64,000 nucleotides of DNA. Origin: Halomonas qaidamensis (lineage in GTDB: Bacteria > Pseudomonadota > Gammaproteobacteria > Pseudomonadales > Halomonadaceae). The position numbers were made by a program, and so were the translations under genes. Below the pieces are notes generated by a model. It had not been told where the DNA came from and ran no database searches. It worked only from the letters and a program-made list of their open reading frames with translations. Below are positions 1-7,400 of this stretch, piece after piece. How positions within the stretch are numbered: position 1 is the first letter of the stretch; each line of letters starts with the position of its first letter. The stretch lies in the NCBI RefSeq assembly GCF_025917315.1, contig NZ_CP080627.1:2356001-2420000 (forward strand), read 5' to 3'.

Positions 1-222
1 TTATTTCATGATGTGAATTTCAGTAAGAATGATAAAAAAGCAGGGAATAAGGCAGGGTGATGGCTCTTGGCTTATTACTGTTGATAATCTACTTGAAAAT
101 GCTATTTTGTAAGAGGAATAATTTTTTAAGTGTATAGTATCGATCCATACCTGATACATACCTATAGGCTGATACTTAAGGCTAATAATGTATATTAATA
201 CTCTTTATCTTTAGGGGGCATT
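1..222. other. Left-edge gap with a possible gene tail
   Basis: AT-rich sequence before the first gene. A short plus-strand open frame from about 17 to 111 ends in residues resembling GSWLITVDN, which is reminiscent of the C-terminal end of SnoaL/DUF4440-like proteins, so it may be the tail of a gene truncated by the window edge or by frameshift. The match is short and weak. No promoter was assigned with confidence. Confidence 0.25.
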
Positions 223-588
223 TTGGATAAAGTAACTGGGTCTTGCCTATGTGGACGCGTTGTTTATGAAGTTGAAGGGGAATACGATTCGTTTGTTCTC
301 TGTAACTGCAAGCGTTGCCAGAAAGGTACAGGATCATCACGTGCAGCAAATATTTTCTTTAAAGAAGAGAAGATAAGATGGGTCAGTGGATTTGATAAAA
401 TAAGCACTTATCATCATCCCAATAGTTTGCATAGAAAAACTTTCTGTAGTGTTTGTGGATCTGGCTTGCCGACTAGTTTAGAAGATTTGGGATTAGTGTT
501 TATACCTGCTGGAAGCATAGATAGCCCAATAAATCATTCTCCCTCTAAAGAGCTGTTTGCCGAACAACGGCCCGAGTGGGTGAGCTAA
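223..588 (+). CDS. GFA-family (Mss4-like fold) zinc protein
   Basis: A 121-aa protein of the glutathione-dependent formaldehyde-activating (GFA) family. The cysteines fall in the family pattern: CLCG near residue 8, CNCKRC near residues 27-32 and CSVCG near residue 75-79, which bind zinc in the Mss4-like fold. Family members are mostly uncharacterised and only a few act on S-hydroxymethyl-glutathione, so no substrate is proposed. The start is a TTG at 223 preceded by a purine-rich AGGGGG at 213-218, a good ribosome-binding site. Low GC compared with the downstream hydrolase block. It stands alone and converges on the diguanylate cyclase gene. Confidence 0.8.
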   Translation: MDKVTGSCLCGRVVYEVEGEYDSFVLCNCKRCQKGTGSSRAANIFFKEEKIRWVSGFDKISTYHHPNSLHRKTFCSVCGSGLPTSLEDLGLVFIPAGSIDSPINHSPSKELFAEQRPEWVS

Positions 589-655
589 ATTTTGAGGCCC
601 TGGACTAAGAATCTGAGTGCAACTCCTTTGACGCCCTCCATCTCTACACATTTCC

Positions 656-1780
656 CTAACCGAATTCTATCCGGTTGCGACCATGCATTTTCGCTTGATA
701 TAAGGCTTTGTCTGCACGTGCATAAAGATACTTAAAAGTAGCTTCGTTTTTGCATGCTATCGCTACTCCTAGACTTATTGTAACTGAGGTGTCAACGCCC
801 AATTGTTTTTGTGTTAGATTGCTCGTCTTTTTGCGCAGTCGTTCTGCTAGCTGCATGGCGCCATCAATATCTGTATCTGGTATTAATATACAGAACTCTT
901 CACCTCCAATTCGAGCTAACACATCTATTTTGCGAGCTTCATCTTTTAGCACTCCCGCAAGAACCTGAAGTATTTGATCACCGGCAGGATGGCCAAATGT
1001 GTCATTGACATATTTGAAATGGTCAATATCTATAAGAATTAAGCCCAGAGGACTACCAGAGCGCTGGCTATGTTTACAAAAACGTTCTGCAAAGCTCAGC
1101 AAGTAGCGACGATTGCCTAATTTTGTGAGTTCATCAAACTGACTGAGACGCTTAACTTTTTGGTGTTCGCGTTTAAGTCTAATTAATGAAATTAGAAGTC
1201 CTACTATCAGTATCAAGGTCATGAAAGCCAGCACCGATATGGTGCGCCCAAGTCGTTTCATGACAATGCGCTGCTTAGCTGCTTCTGAATGCACCATTCC
1301 TTCAAAGGCGCTGTAAATCTGAGCCAAGTCGTTTTCGATCACTTGGCCATCACGCAGAAACTTTTCGGTTGAATCGCCTAAGATAATTCCATCGAGCTGC
1401 TGGCGCATCTCATACAGACGCTCCCTAATATCCTGTAACCTAGCCAAAGAGGCATGATAATCTGATTCTGAAAGCTGATTTGTCTGTAGGCTAAAACTGA
1501 TTCCATCAATATGTTGTGGTATTCGCCATAAAAGATTCTCCAGTCGACTAAATACGTCAGGATTTCTAGGACTATCGCGTAAATCCTCCAAAGCGTTTCG
1601 AAACATAACGGCATGCGTCTGCGAGCGTACAATTACTGCTACCAGCGAGGTATAATTAGAACCCATTTGCTGACGAACATGTAAACCATATAACGACATT
1701 GCAATAGCAAAAGTACCCGTTACCAGAATGAAAGCTAATCCCAGCTTCCAGCCTATTGACTTGACAATCCCCAACTTCAT
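656..1780 (-). CDS. Membrane diguanylate cyclase (GGDEF)
   Basis: Makes cyclic di-GMP from two GTP. Counting from the chosen start there is a membrane helix at about 11-31, a periplasmic helical region, a second helix at about 180-200 and a C-terminal GGDEF domain with an intact GGEEF active site near 292-296. An RKID motif five residues upstream is a canonical RxxD inhibitory site, so product feedback is expected. No EAL domain. The ATG at 1780 is preferred over the upstream in-frame codon at 1813 because it overlaps the stop of the preceding periplasmic-protein gene as ATGA (1777-1780), implying translational coupling. The partner is probably the ligand-sensing subunit acting on the periplasmic loop; that is inference. 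Confidence 0.9.
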   Translation of the reverse strand: MKLGIVKSIGWKLGLAFILVTGTFAIAMSLYGLHVRQQMGSNYTSLVAVIVRSQTHAVMFRNALEDLRDSPRNPDVFSRLENLLWRIPQHIDGISFSLQTNQLSESDYHASLARLQDIRERLYEMRQQLDGIILGDSTEKFLRDGQVIENDLAQIYSAFEGMVHSEAAKQRIVMKRLGRTISVLAFMTLILIVGLLISLIRLKREHQKVKRLSQFDELTKLGNRRYLLSFAERFCKHSQRSGSPLGLILIDIDHFKYVNDTFGHPAGDQILQVLAGVLKDEARKIDVLARIGGEEFCILIPDTDIDGAMQLAERLRKKTSNLTQKQLGVDTSVTISLGVAIACKNEATFKYLYARADKALYQAKMHGRNRIEFG

Positions 1781-2313
1781 TGGACGATGATATCTCGAAT
1801 TGACCAGATCCAATGGGTCATGTCGGCTGTTCCAGCTTGAACAGATTCTGCCTCAGCCGGGACAATTAGCAATATGGGACCAAAGTCAGTCAGCGTTAGA
1901 GGCGCTCCGTCGAGGCGGGTAACGAGAAGATAATCTCGCTTGAGACGATCTTCTAAATTTATAAAAACGCTGTAATCGTCATGAGCGATGAAACGAAGCG
2001 TTGCCGTTTCATCAATATTTTGAGCAGAGAGCAAATCATTCAGCCATACGCCTGCAAAACTCCCATGCAACCCTTTGAAATGCTGAAAACTTGTAGCATA
2101 AAGGGGCAAGGATTCGATGTCGTCACGGCTAATAAAACGGCGTCCTTCCTGAGTATCCATCATCAATATGGGAGCCTCATCTTGTGAAGGAGCAAAAGTG
2201 CCAGGAACGGGCTTCACTTCAGCTGCCAGTAAAATTGTAGCAAAGAACACCAGTGAAGCTGAGGGTAACCACCATATGTATTTTTGTAAGCCAAAAAACG
2301 GAATATTATTCAT
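1777..2313 (-). CDS. Secreted or anchored molybdopterin-oxidoreductase-like sensor protein
   Basis: A 178-aa protein with an N-terminal hydrophobic segment (about residues 13-31) followed by a globular domain. The pattern (ISRDDIESLP, GVWLNDLL, DDYSVFI, GAPLTLTDFGPILLIVP) resembles small periplasmic proteins related to the molybdopterin-binding sulfite-oxidase fold that are often encoded just before GGDEF genes. It lacks a recognisable cofactor cysteine, so catalysis is unlikely. Its stop overlaps the start of the diguanylate cyclase by the ATGA arrangement, so the two form a two-gene unit. Inferred role: periplasmic input module for the cyclase. Confidence 0.6.
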   Translation of the reverse strand: MNNIPFFGLQKYIWWLPSASLVFFATILLAAEVKPVPGTFAPSQDEAPILMMDTQEGRRFISRDDIESLPLYATSFQHFKGLHGSFAGVWLNDLLSAQNIDETATLRFIAHDDYSVFINLEDRLKRDYLLVTRLDGAPLTLTDFGPILLIVPAEAESVQAGTADMTHWIWSIRDIIVQ

Positions 2314-2539
2314 TATTTTTATAACTCATTGAAAAATTTTTTCTATAAAAGTCACTTACTGATCAAAACACCTCCAGCGTATCTTGTATCAAATGATAAT
2401 GCACAGTCTCTCATGGTAGCTCAAAGTTTGTAACAGATGCTTATGTGCCCTTTAGAGATGGTGCTGAGCCCTGATAACTACCCAACGGTCTGATAGCAAC
2501 ACGGTCCACGCAGTTGATCCAGCACTCAGCTGGGCTGCG

Positions 2540-4162
2540 TCATGGCCGGTGGAATCCTCCAAGGCCCGCCTCGTTCAGGTGTTCAACGGTCATCATTTCT
2601 GCTTGCCTATCCGCGCCCATGGTGAACTCAACCTGTGAAATCGAGCCCTCAGGTTGGTTCTCTGTCACCGGGAAGGCGACAAAGCGATCGCCGTCCCAAT
2701 GGGTCAACCGAAGGCGTTGTGGTGCAGGGCCAATCTCGAGCACCAAACCATCAGCGGTCTCACGCACCTTAGCCGCCCCGAAATAGGCATTGTCATAGTC
2801 CCCAGCATAAGCTTCGACAGGCCGGGCCTCGGAGGGCTCAACCGGGGGTGTCACGCCCACTAGATCCCCTACTGGAGCAGAGAGCGGTTCGATGCGCGGC
2901 CCGTATGCCGCCAGCCAGTCGCGCTGTTCCACACCAAACTCTGCGCGATCAAGAAAGCTGGCAGCCAGCGCTTCGGGGAGACCTGTGGGACTGGCATTGG
3001 TCAGCACGATGATCCCAAGCCCTAGGTCCGGCAGCATCGAATAGGCAGTCGCCGCGCCAAACGCGAAGGCACCAGAATGGCTCAGCACAATGCGCCCGGT
3101 GGGACGTACGCCAACACCAAAGCCGTAGCCATAGGTGCCAGCCCTATCGGCCGCGTCACTTGGGTGTCCGCTGATGACATGCGGCGAAAGCGCGGGCACA
3201 AGAGCTTCGGGCGCAATCAGTTGCTCCCCTTCAAAACGCCCGCTGGAGAGCACCAGTTTCATCCATTTCGCCATGTCTCGCGCGCTGGAACTCACCCCGC
3301 CGGCCGGACTTTGCGCATCAGGCTGGCGCAGGTCTGCCACTCGGAAGCCGTTGGCATCCGGCACATGACTCGCGGCGCGATTGTCGCGCGCCATGTAATC
3401 CGAGTGGCGCGAACTGGTCACTTCCATACCGAGCGGACCATAAAGCGCCTCTTCCGAGAGCGTGGACCAGTCCTTGCCGGTCGCGGCGGCTACCGCTTCT
3501 GCCGCAGCAGTCAGGCCGAAGTTCGTATAGGCGTAATCGGCCCTGAACCGCCCCATGGGCAGCTGCGCCAGCCGTTCCAGCACCGCGCGGCGGTCATAGC
3601 CCACATCCTCGAGATCATCACCAGCGTGGTCCGGCAGGCCCGAGCGGTGCGCATAGAGATCCCCGATGGTGACATGATTGCTGACCCACGGATCGCCCAA
3701 GTCGAACCACGGCAAGTGGTTGCGAACCGGATCGTCCCAACTGACAATCCCATCGGTGACCTGCGTGGCCACCACGGTGGCTCCGACAGATTTAGACAAC
3801 GAAGCGAGCAGAAAGACTGTATCCGCATCAACCTGTGCCTCAGCGCCCTCCGCCCGCAGCCCCCAGCCGCGTATCAGCAGTATCTCCTCACCATGCACCA
3901 CGGCAACGGCGAGGCCCGGCACTCCGGTCCGCTCCAACATTTCCTGCACCCGCTCATCCAGCGAAGCGACTGCCTTATCGATCCGCGCCTGCGGCACCGG
4001 CAGCAGGTTCGCCCGCGCAGGAGAAACCGCCGGGTCCGGCAAGGCAATGGTCGGCAGCGTCTCCGCATGGAGCGGGGCATTGAGCGCAAACAACGCGGCG
4101 GCAGCGCTTAGAACGCTCAAGGCCGACCTCAGAAGGGGGCGTGCGGCTTTCGGTGTGGTCAT
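2540..4162 (-). CDS. Exported beta-lactamase-fold serine hydrolase (distal gene)
   Basis: A 540-aa class C beta-lactamase/DD-peptidase-fold hydrolase. A signal peptide with cleavage after LHA (about residue 33) is clear. The SxxK motif is S121-L-S-K124 and the YxN motif Y212-T-N214; an HSG triad lies in the third-motif position. A C-terminal beta-rich extension (about 430-540) resembles the domain following such hydrolases in esterase/peptidase members. Substrate unknown; members cleave D-amino peptides, esters or lactams. It lies 57 bp downstream of the TpsB gene and is the last gene of the three-gene unit. GC-rich, unlike the AT-rich genes on both sides, which suggests acquisition from a GC-rich donor. 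Confidence 0.88.
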   Translation of the reverse strand: MTTPKAARPLLRSALSVLSAAAALFALNAPLHAETLPTIALPDPAVSPARANLLPVPQARIDKAVASLDERVQEMLERTGVPGLAVAVVHGEEILLIRGWGLRAEGAEAQVDADTVFLLASLSKSVGATVVATQVTDGIVSWDDPVRNHLPWFDLGDPWVSNHVTIGDLYAHRSGLPDHAGDDLEDVGYDRRAVLERLAQLPMGRFRADYAYTNFGLTAAAEAVAAATGKDWSTLSEEALYGPLGMEVTSSRHSDYMARDNRAASHVPDANGFRVADLRQPDAQSPAGGVSSSARDMAKWMKLVLSSGRFEGEQLIAPEALVPALSPHVISGHPSDAADRAGTYGYGFGVGVRPTGRIVLSHSGAFAFGAATAYSMLPDLGLGIIVLTNASPTGLPEALAASFLDRAEFGVEQRDWLAAYGPRIEPLSAPVGDLVGVTPPVEPSEARPVEAYAGDYDNAYFGAAKVRETADGLVLEIGPAPQRLRLTHWDGDRFVAFPVTENQPEGSISQVEFTMGADRQAEMMTVEHLNEAGLGGFHRP

Positions 4163-4219
4163 CTCAGGGTCTCCTTCGGGATGGATGGCGCGATGGGCGA
4201 GGCGATGCCTCCTGCCGGA

Positions 4220-5896
4220 TTAGAATGGCATTGCCAGCTGGAAAATTAGCTTGCCCCCCTTGTCGTCCACTCTATTTGAACGGGTCCAAGGAAGCGCACC
4301 GATAACCTGGAAATTCAGCCGTTCCCCGAACGTCCCACCAAGGCCCACTCCATAGGAGCCAAGATACATGTGTCCAGGTACATCTTCGGACCAGACCGCG
4401 CCATAATCCACGAAGGCCGAGGTTGAGAGAGTGGGCAGGAATGCCAGTCCGGCATCGACCTCTTGGTTCACCTGAGCCGAGGCCGCCGCACCGTTGTCGC
4501 CAGAGATGGTACCGCTGTCGAAGGCCAACCCATAAGTCTCGCCGCCGACGCCGAACTGGACAGCACCCGGCAGGGGCCTGCCAGAATATTGGCCGCGAGC
4601 CTGCAGCGTCATTGTCGTCGTCTCGCTGAAAGCCTGTGTGTAGCCCAGTTCGGTGGTAACAAAGCGGAAGTCGCCCGGCACCGTGCCCATATCAATATCT
4701 GAGGCCGTGCCGATATTCACCGCCCCTTCGAGGTTGATCTCGGATGTCTCAAAGCTCTGGCTATATTGCAGTGAATTCGTCGCCCAGCGGAACCGGCTAC
4801 GTGCGGCGGCCGAGCCAAGAACGTCCACATCATCGTTGCGCACCGTCAGTTCAGCCTGCCCCCAGAGCGACCGCTCCAGCGTCCGCAGAAACGGATAGGA
4901 CAAAAACGCCGTGCCCATAGCGGATGTCACATCGATGTCCGGCGCGCCGGCTCCCCCGTCAGGGTGTTGGCGCAGGTAAACAAAACTGTAGCCCGCGTTA
5001 AGGCCGTTCGATCCGAGCGGATAGCTTTGCATCATTTGAAGCAAGGTCATCCGGTCAGGGTGTTGCGGTGTGATGACACCGGTCAAATTGGTGGTCTCGA
5101 ACCGGCTCAGGACATCGTTAAAGGTCACCACACCGGCCATTTGTAATGGGCCAACGGTGTCGGATCCCAGATTGTCGAGCCCGATCATTCCTGCGCTGCG
5201 ATCTTGTCCGATCTCCAGTCGCAGCACCCCGCCGCCCGTCGCGCCTTCTGGGCGCACAAAAGTGCCTTCAATCGACAGTCCGGCAAGGTCACTCATCAAC
5301 AACAGCTCGCGTTCGGCCACCTTTACCCGGATCGGGTGCATGTCGAGAATACGTTGCAGGTAGGGGGCCAGCCGGGTCTCGATGCCAGGAATATGACTGT
5401 TGATCTCGATGCGGTCGACATAGCCTTCGAATACCTGCAGCCGGATCTGTCCGTCAGAAAAATCCTGCACCGGCACCACTGTCTTGGAAAAATAGCCCGC
5501 GGCAAGATAGGCCGCATCAACGGCGTCTGCCATGCGGTAAAGATCAGCCAGCGTGATCTCGGCACCGATCCGGCCCTGCCAGATCGGCGTCAACGTCGAC
5601 AACGGTAGGGTCCGCGCCCCATCAACGCGCACCGAGGTTAGGCGAAAACGGATGCTTTTGGCGCGTTCTAGGTCAATCTTGTCGCGCTCGTCCTGCACGC
5701 CAATGGCGACACTGCCCACCTGAGGCGGCGGTTCATAGCGTTGCAGGATCACGGTCTGCTCGGAGAGGATGCGGTCGACGTCCGGCAAGCCCTGCGACAA
5801 GGCCGGCCTCGCAAAACAGGCGCAAAGTAGTGCAAGGGCACCCAAGCGGAGGGCTGAAGAACAGCTGTGGCGTAACTGCAATGTCAACGCCTTCAC
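4220..5896 (-). CDS. TpsB-type outer-membrane transporter (ShlB/FhaC/HecB family)
   Basis: A 558-aa two-partner-secretion transporter. Signal peptide (cleavage after ALSQ, about residue 35), an N-terminal plug/linker, POTRA-like repeats (about 85-240) and a C-terminal 16-strand barrel region (about 250-558) ending in a terminal Phe after a beta strand (FQLAMPF), the typical outer-membrane signature. Family members export large beta-helical TpsA proteins. No TpsA gene is in this window; the gene sits between two serine hydrolase genes, overlapping the upstream one by ATGA (5893-5896). Either the TpsA is elsewhere or the hydrolases are the cargo or processing partners; this is not decidable from sequence. 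Confidence 0.88.
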   Translation of the reverse strand: MKALTLQLRHSCSSALRLGALALLCACFARPALSQGLPDVDRILSEQTVILQRYEPPPQVGSVAIGVQDERDKIDLERAKSIRFRLTSVRVDGARTLPLSTLTPIWQGRIGAEITLADLYRMADAVDAAYLAAGYFSKTVVPVQDFSDGQIRLQVFEGYVDRIEINSHIPGIETRLAPYLQRILDMHPIRVKVAERELLLMSDLAGLSIEGTFVRPEGATGGGVLRLEIGQDRSAGMIGLDNLGSDTVGPLQMAGVVTFNDVLSRFETTNLTGVITPQHPDRMTLLQMMQSYPLGSNGLNAGYSFVYLRQHPDGGAGAPDIDVTSAMGTAFLSYPFLRTLERSLWGQAELTVRNDDVDVLGSAAARSRFRWATNSLQYSQSFETSEINLEGAVNIGTASDIDMGTVPGDFRFVTTELGYTQAFSETTTMTLQARGQYSGRPLPGAVQFGVGGETYGLAFDSGTISGDNGAAASAQVNQEVDAGLAFLPTLSTSAFVDYGAVWSEDVPGHMYLGSYGVGLGGTFGERLNFQVIGALPWTRSNRVDDKGGKLIFQLAMPF

Positions 5897-7185
5897 TCTG
5901 CAGAAGCCGTCGGTGTCATCGAAAACGGATGCCCGAGGGCAACGGATAACGCTTCAAACACGCGACTAGCGGGCGAGCTGCACGCAAGGTCAACGGGGTT
6001 GTCCGGCAGCACGTCCTCATCCCCGCAATCGCCCGAAGGGATATCGCTGTTGGCCTGTACGACTACCGTTGTGTCCGTCGTTGTGTCGTAGAACACCGTC
6101 GTGTTGTAACCGGGCAGCTCACCCGTGTGGCCGACCCAACCGTCGACGCACCCCATGGCGATGCCGTAGCCCGCCGGCTCGGGGAAGGACCGCAGACGCT
6201 CCTGCTGCGCCTCAGCGCTCAAAAGGCCTTTGCCTGTGCCGAGGGAGCGTCCATAAACCAGCAGGTCGTCGAGGGTCGAGATCATTCCGCCCGCTGTCCA
6301 TCCCCAGGAAGGATCCCAATGCGTCGCGTTCGAGGGCGCATCCGTCGTGGCAGCATCGCCTTGCAGGGTAAATCCCTGCGGATAAGGTTCTGGCATGAGG
6401 GCAGCACCGTCAGGACCGGTGGTCTCTGTCAGGCCCAGCGGGTCCAGGATCATCGAAGTAAAGACATTGTCGATATCTTGCCCGGTCACCTGTTCGATCA
6501 CGAGGCCCAGCAGCACAGTATTGGTGTTCGAGTAATTGAACTTCTCCCCCGGCGCAAAGATCGGCGAGCCGGGGAAGGCAAAATCAAGCAGATCCTGCGG
6601 AGAATAGTGCAAGCTAGGGTCTGCGAAGAACAGATCAAGGAAAGGATCCGCCTGTGTATAGCTCAGCAGGCCGCTGGTCATGCTAGCCAGATGGCGCAGA
6701 GTGATGATGTCGCCGTTGGGAACGCCGGACACATACTGGTCGATCTTATCGTCGAGCGATAGCTTGTCAGCCTCGGCCAACTGCATCAGGGCGGTGCCGG
6801 TGAAGGTCTTGGTGATCGATCCGATCCGCGTGTGCATGCCGACTTCCATCGCAGCATCGGTTTCGGGGTCCGCGACGCCCCAAGCACCGCTCCACCTACC
6901 CTCGGGTGTGACAACGCCGGCAATCACTCCCGGCGCAGCGGCTCCGTCCAATGCCCCGCGAGCGGCAGCGTCGAGGGCGTGGACCAGCGCCTCAGGCAGC
7001 GGCTTGTCGGGTGGCGTAATGGACGCACGGGCCGTTACTGCCGCCGGGTCGGCCACGCAGAACTGCTGCGCCTGATCCTGAGCCTGCGCTGTAACGGGGA
7101 CAGCGAGGGCAAAAGCCATGGCGCAGACCGAAAGGCCAGGCCGAAACTGGCGGGCCGTTCTGTGATGGAGTCTGTACGCTGTCAT
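5893..7185 (-). CDS. Exported beta-lactamase-fold serine hydrolase (first gene)
   Basis: A 430-aa DD-carboxypeptidase/esterase-like hydrolase with an N-terminal signal peptide (cleavage near AQA, residue about 35). Catalytic motifs: SxxK is S123-I-T-K126, YxN is Y218-S-N220, and the third motif is H353-T-G355, so all three are intact. It also carries cysteines near 346, 393 and 412 that could form a disulfide in the periplasm. It is the first gene of the unit, starts 215 bp from the divergent regulator and is translationally coupled to the TpsB gene. It shares fold but little obvious sequence with the second hydrolase, so a recent tandem duplication is unlikely. Confidence 0.88.
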   Translation of the reverse strand: MTAYRLHHRTARQFRPGLSVCAMAFALAVPVTAQAQDQAQQFCVADPAAVTARASITPPDKPLPEALVHALDAAARGALDGAAAPGVIAGVVTPEGRWSGAWGVADPETDAAMEVGMHTRIGSITKTFTGTALMQLAEADKLSLDDKIDQYVSGVPNGDIITLRHLASMTSGLLSYTQADPFLDLFFADPSLHYSPQDLLDFAFPGSPIFAPGEKFNYSNTNTVLLGLVIEQVTGQDIDNVFTSMILDPLGLTETTGPDGAALMPEPYPQGFTLQGDAATTDAPSNATHWDPSWGWTAGGMISTLDDLLVYGRSLGTGKGLLSAEAQQERLRSFPEPAGYGIAMGCVDGWVGHTGELPGYNTTVFYDTTTDTTVVVQANSDIPSGDCGDEDVLPDNPVDLACSSPASRVFEALSVALGHPFSMTPTASAE

Positions 7186-7400
7186 GTGCCTGTCCCTCGT
7201 CTGTTATGCACTTGCTGCTTGGATTGCTTCGAAAGCGAAGATAGCCCATTTATGATTGCAAACAAACAAATGTAAAGTTCAATTAAGGTGCAATATGGGT
7301 ATAATTTGCGCTCTACTAACTCCCTTATGCCCTTTACCTAACGGCGGCCACCATTCGTGCGCTATGGCTTCCGGCAGTAAGTCTTGAGGCCCCCTACGAC

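Noticed and set aside
3077..4111. A 344-codon open frame on the plus strand opposite the serine hydrolase
   Set aside because: It is antisense to a gene with signal peptide and intact catalytic motifs, is rich in Arg/His/Pro and matches no family I know; a GC-rich shadow frame.
6127..6762. A 211-codon plus-strand open frame
   Set aside because: Shadow of the first hydrolase gene on the other strand, no family features.
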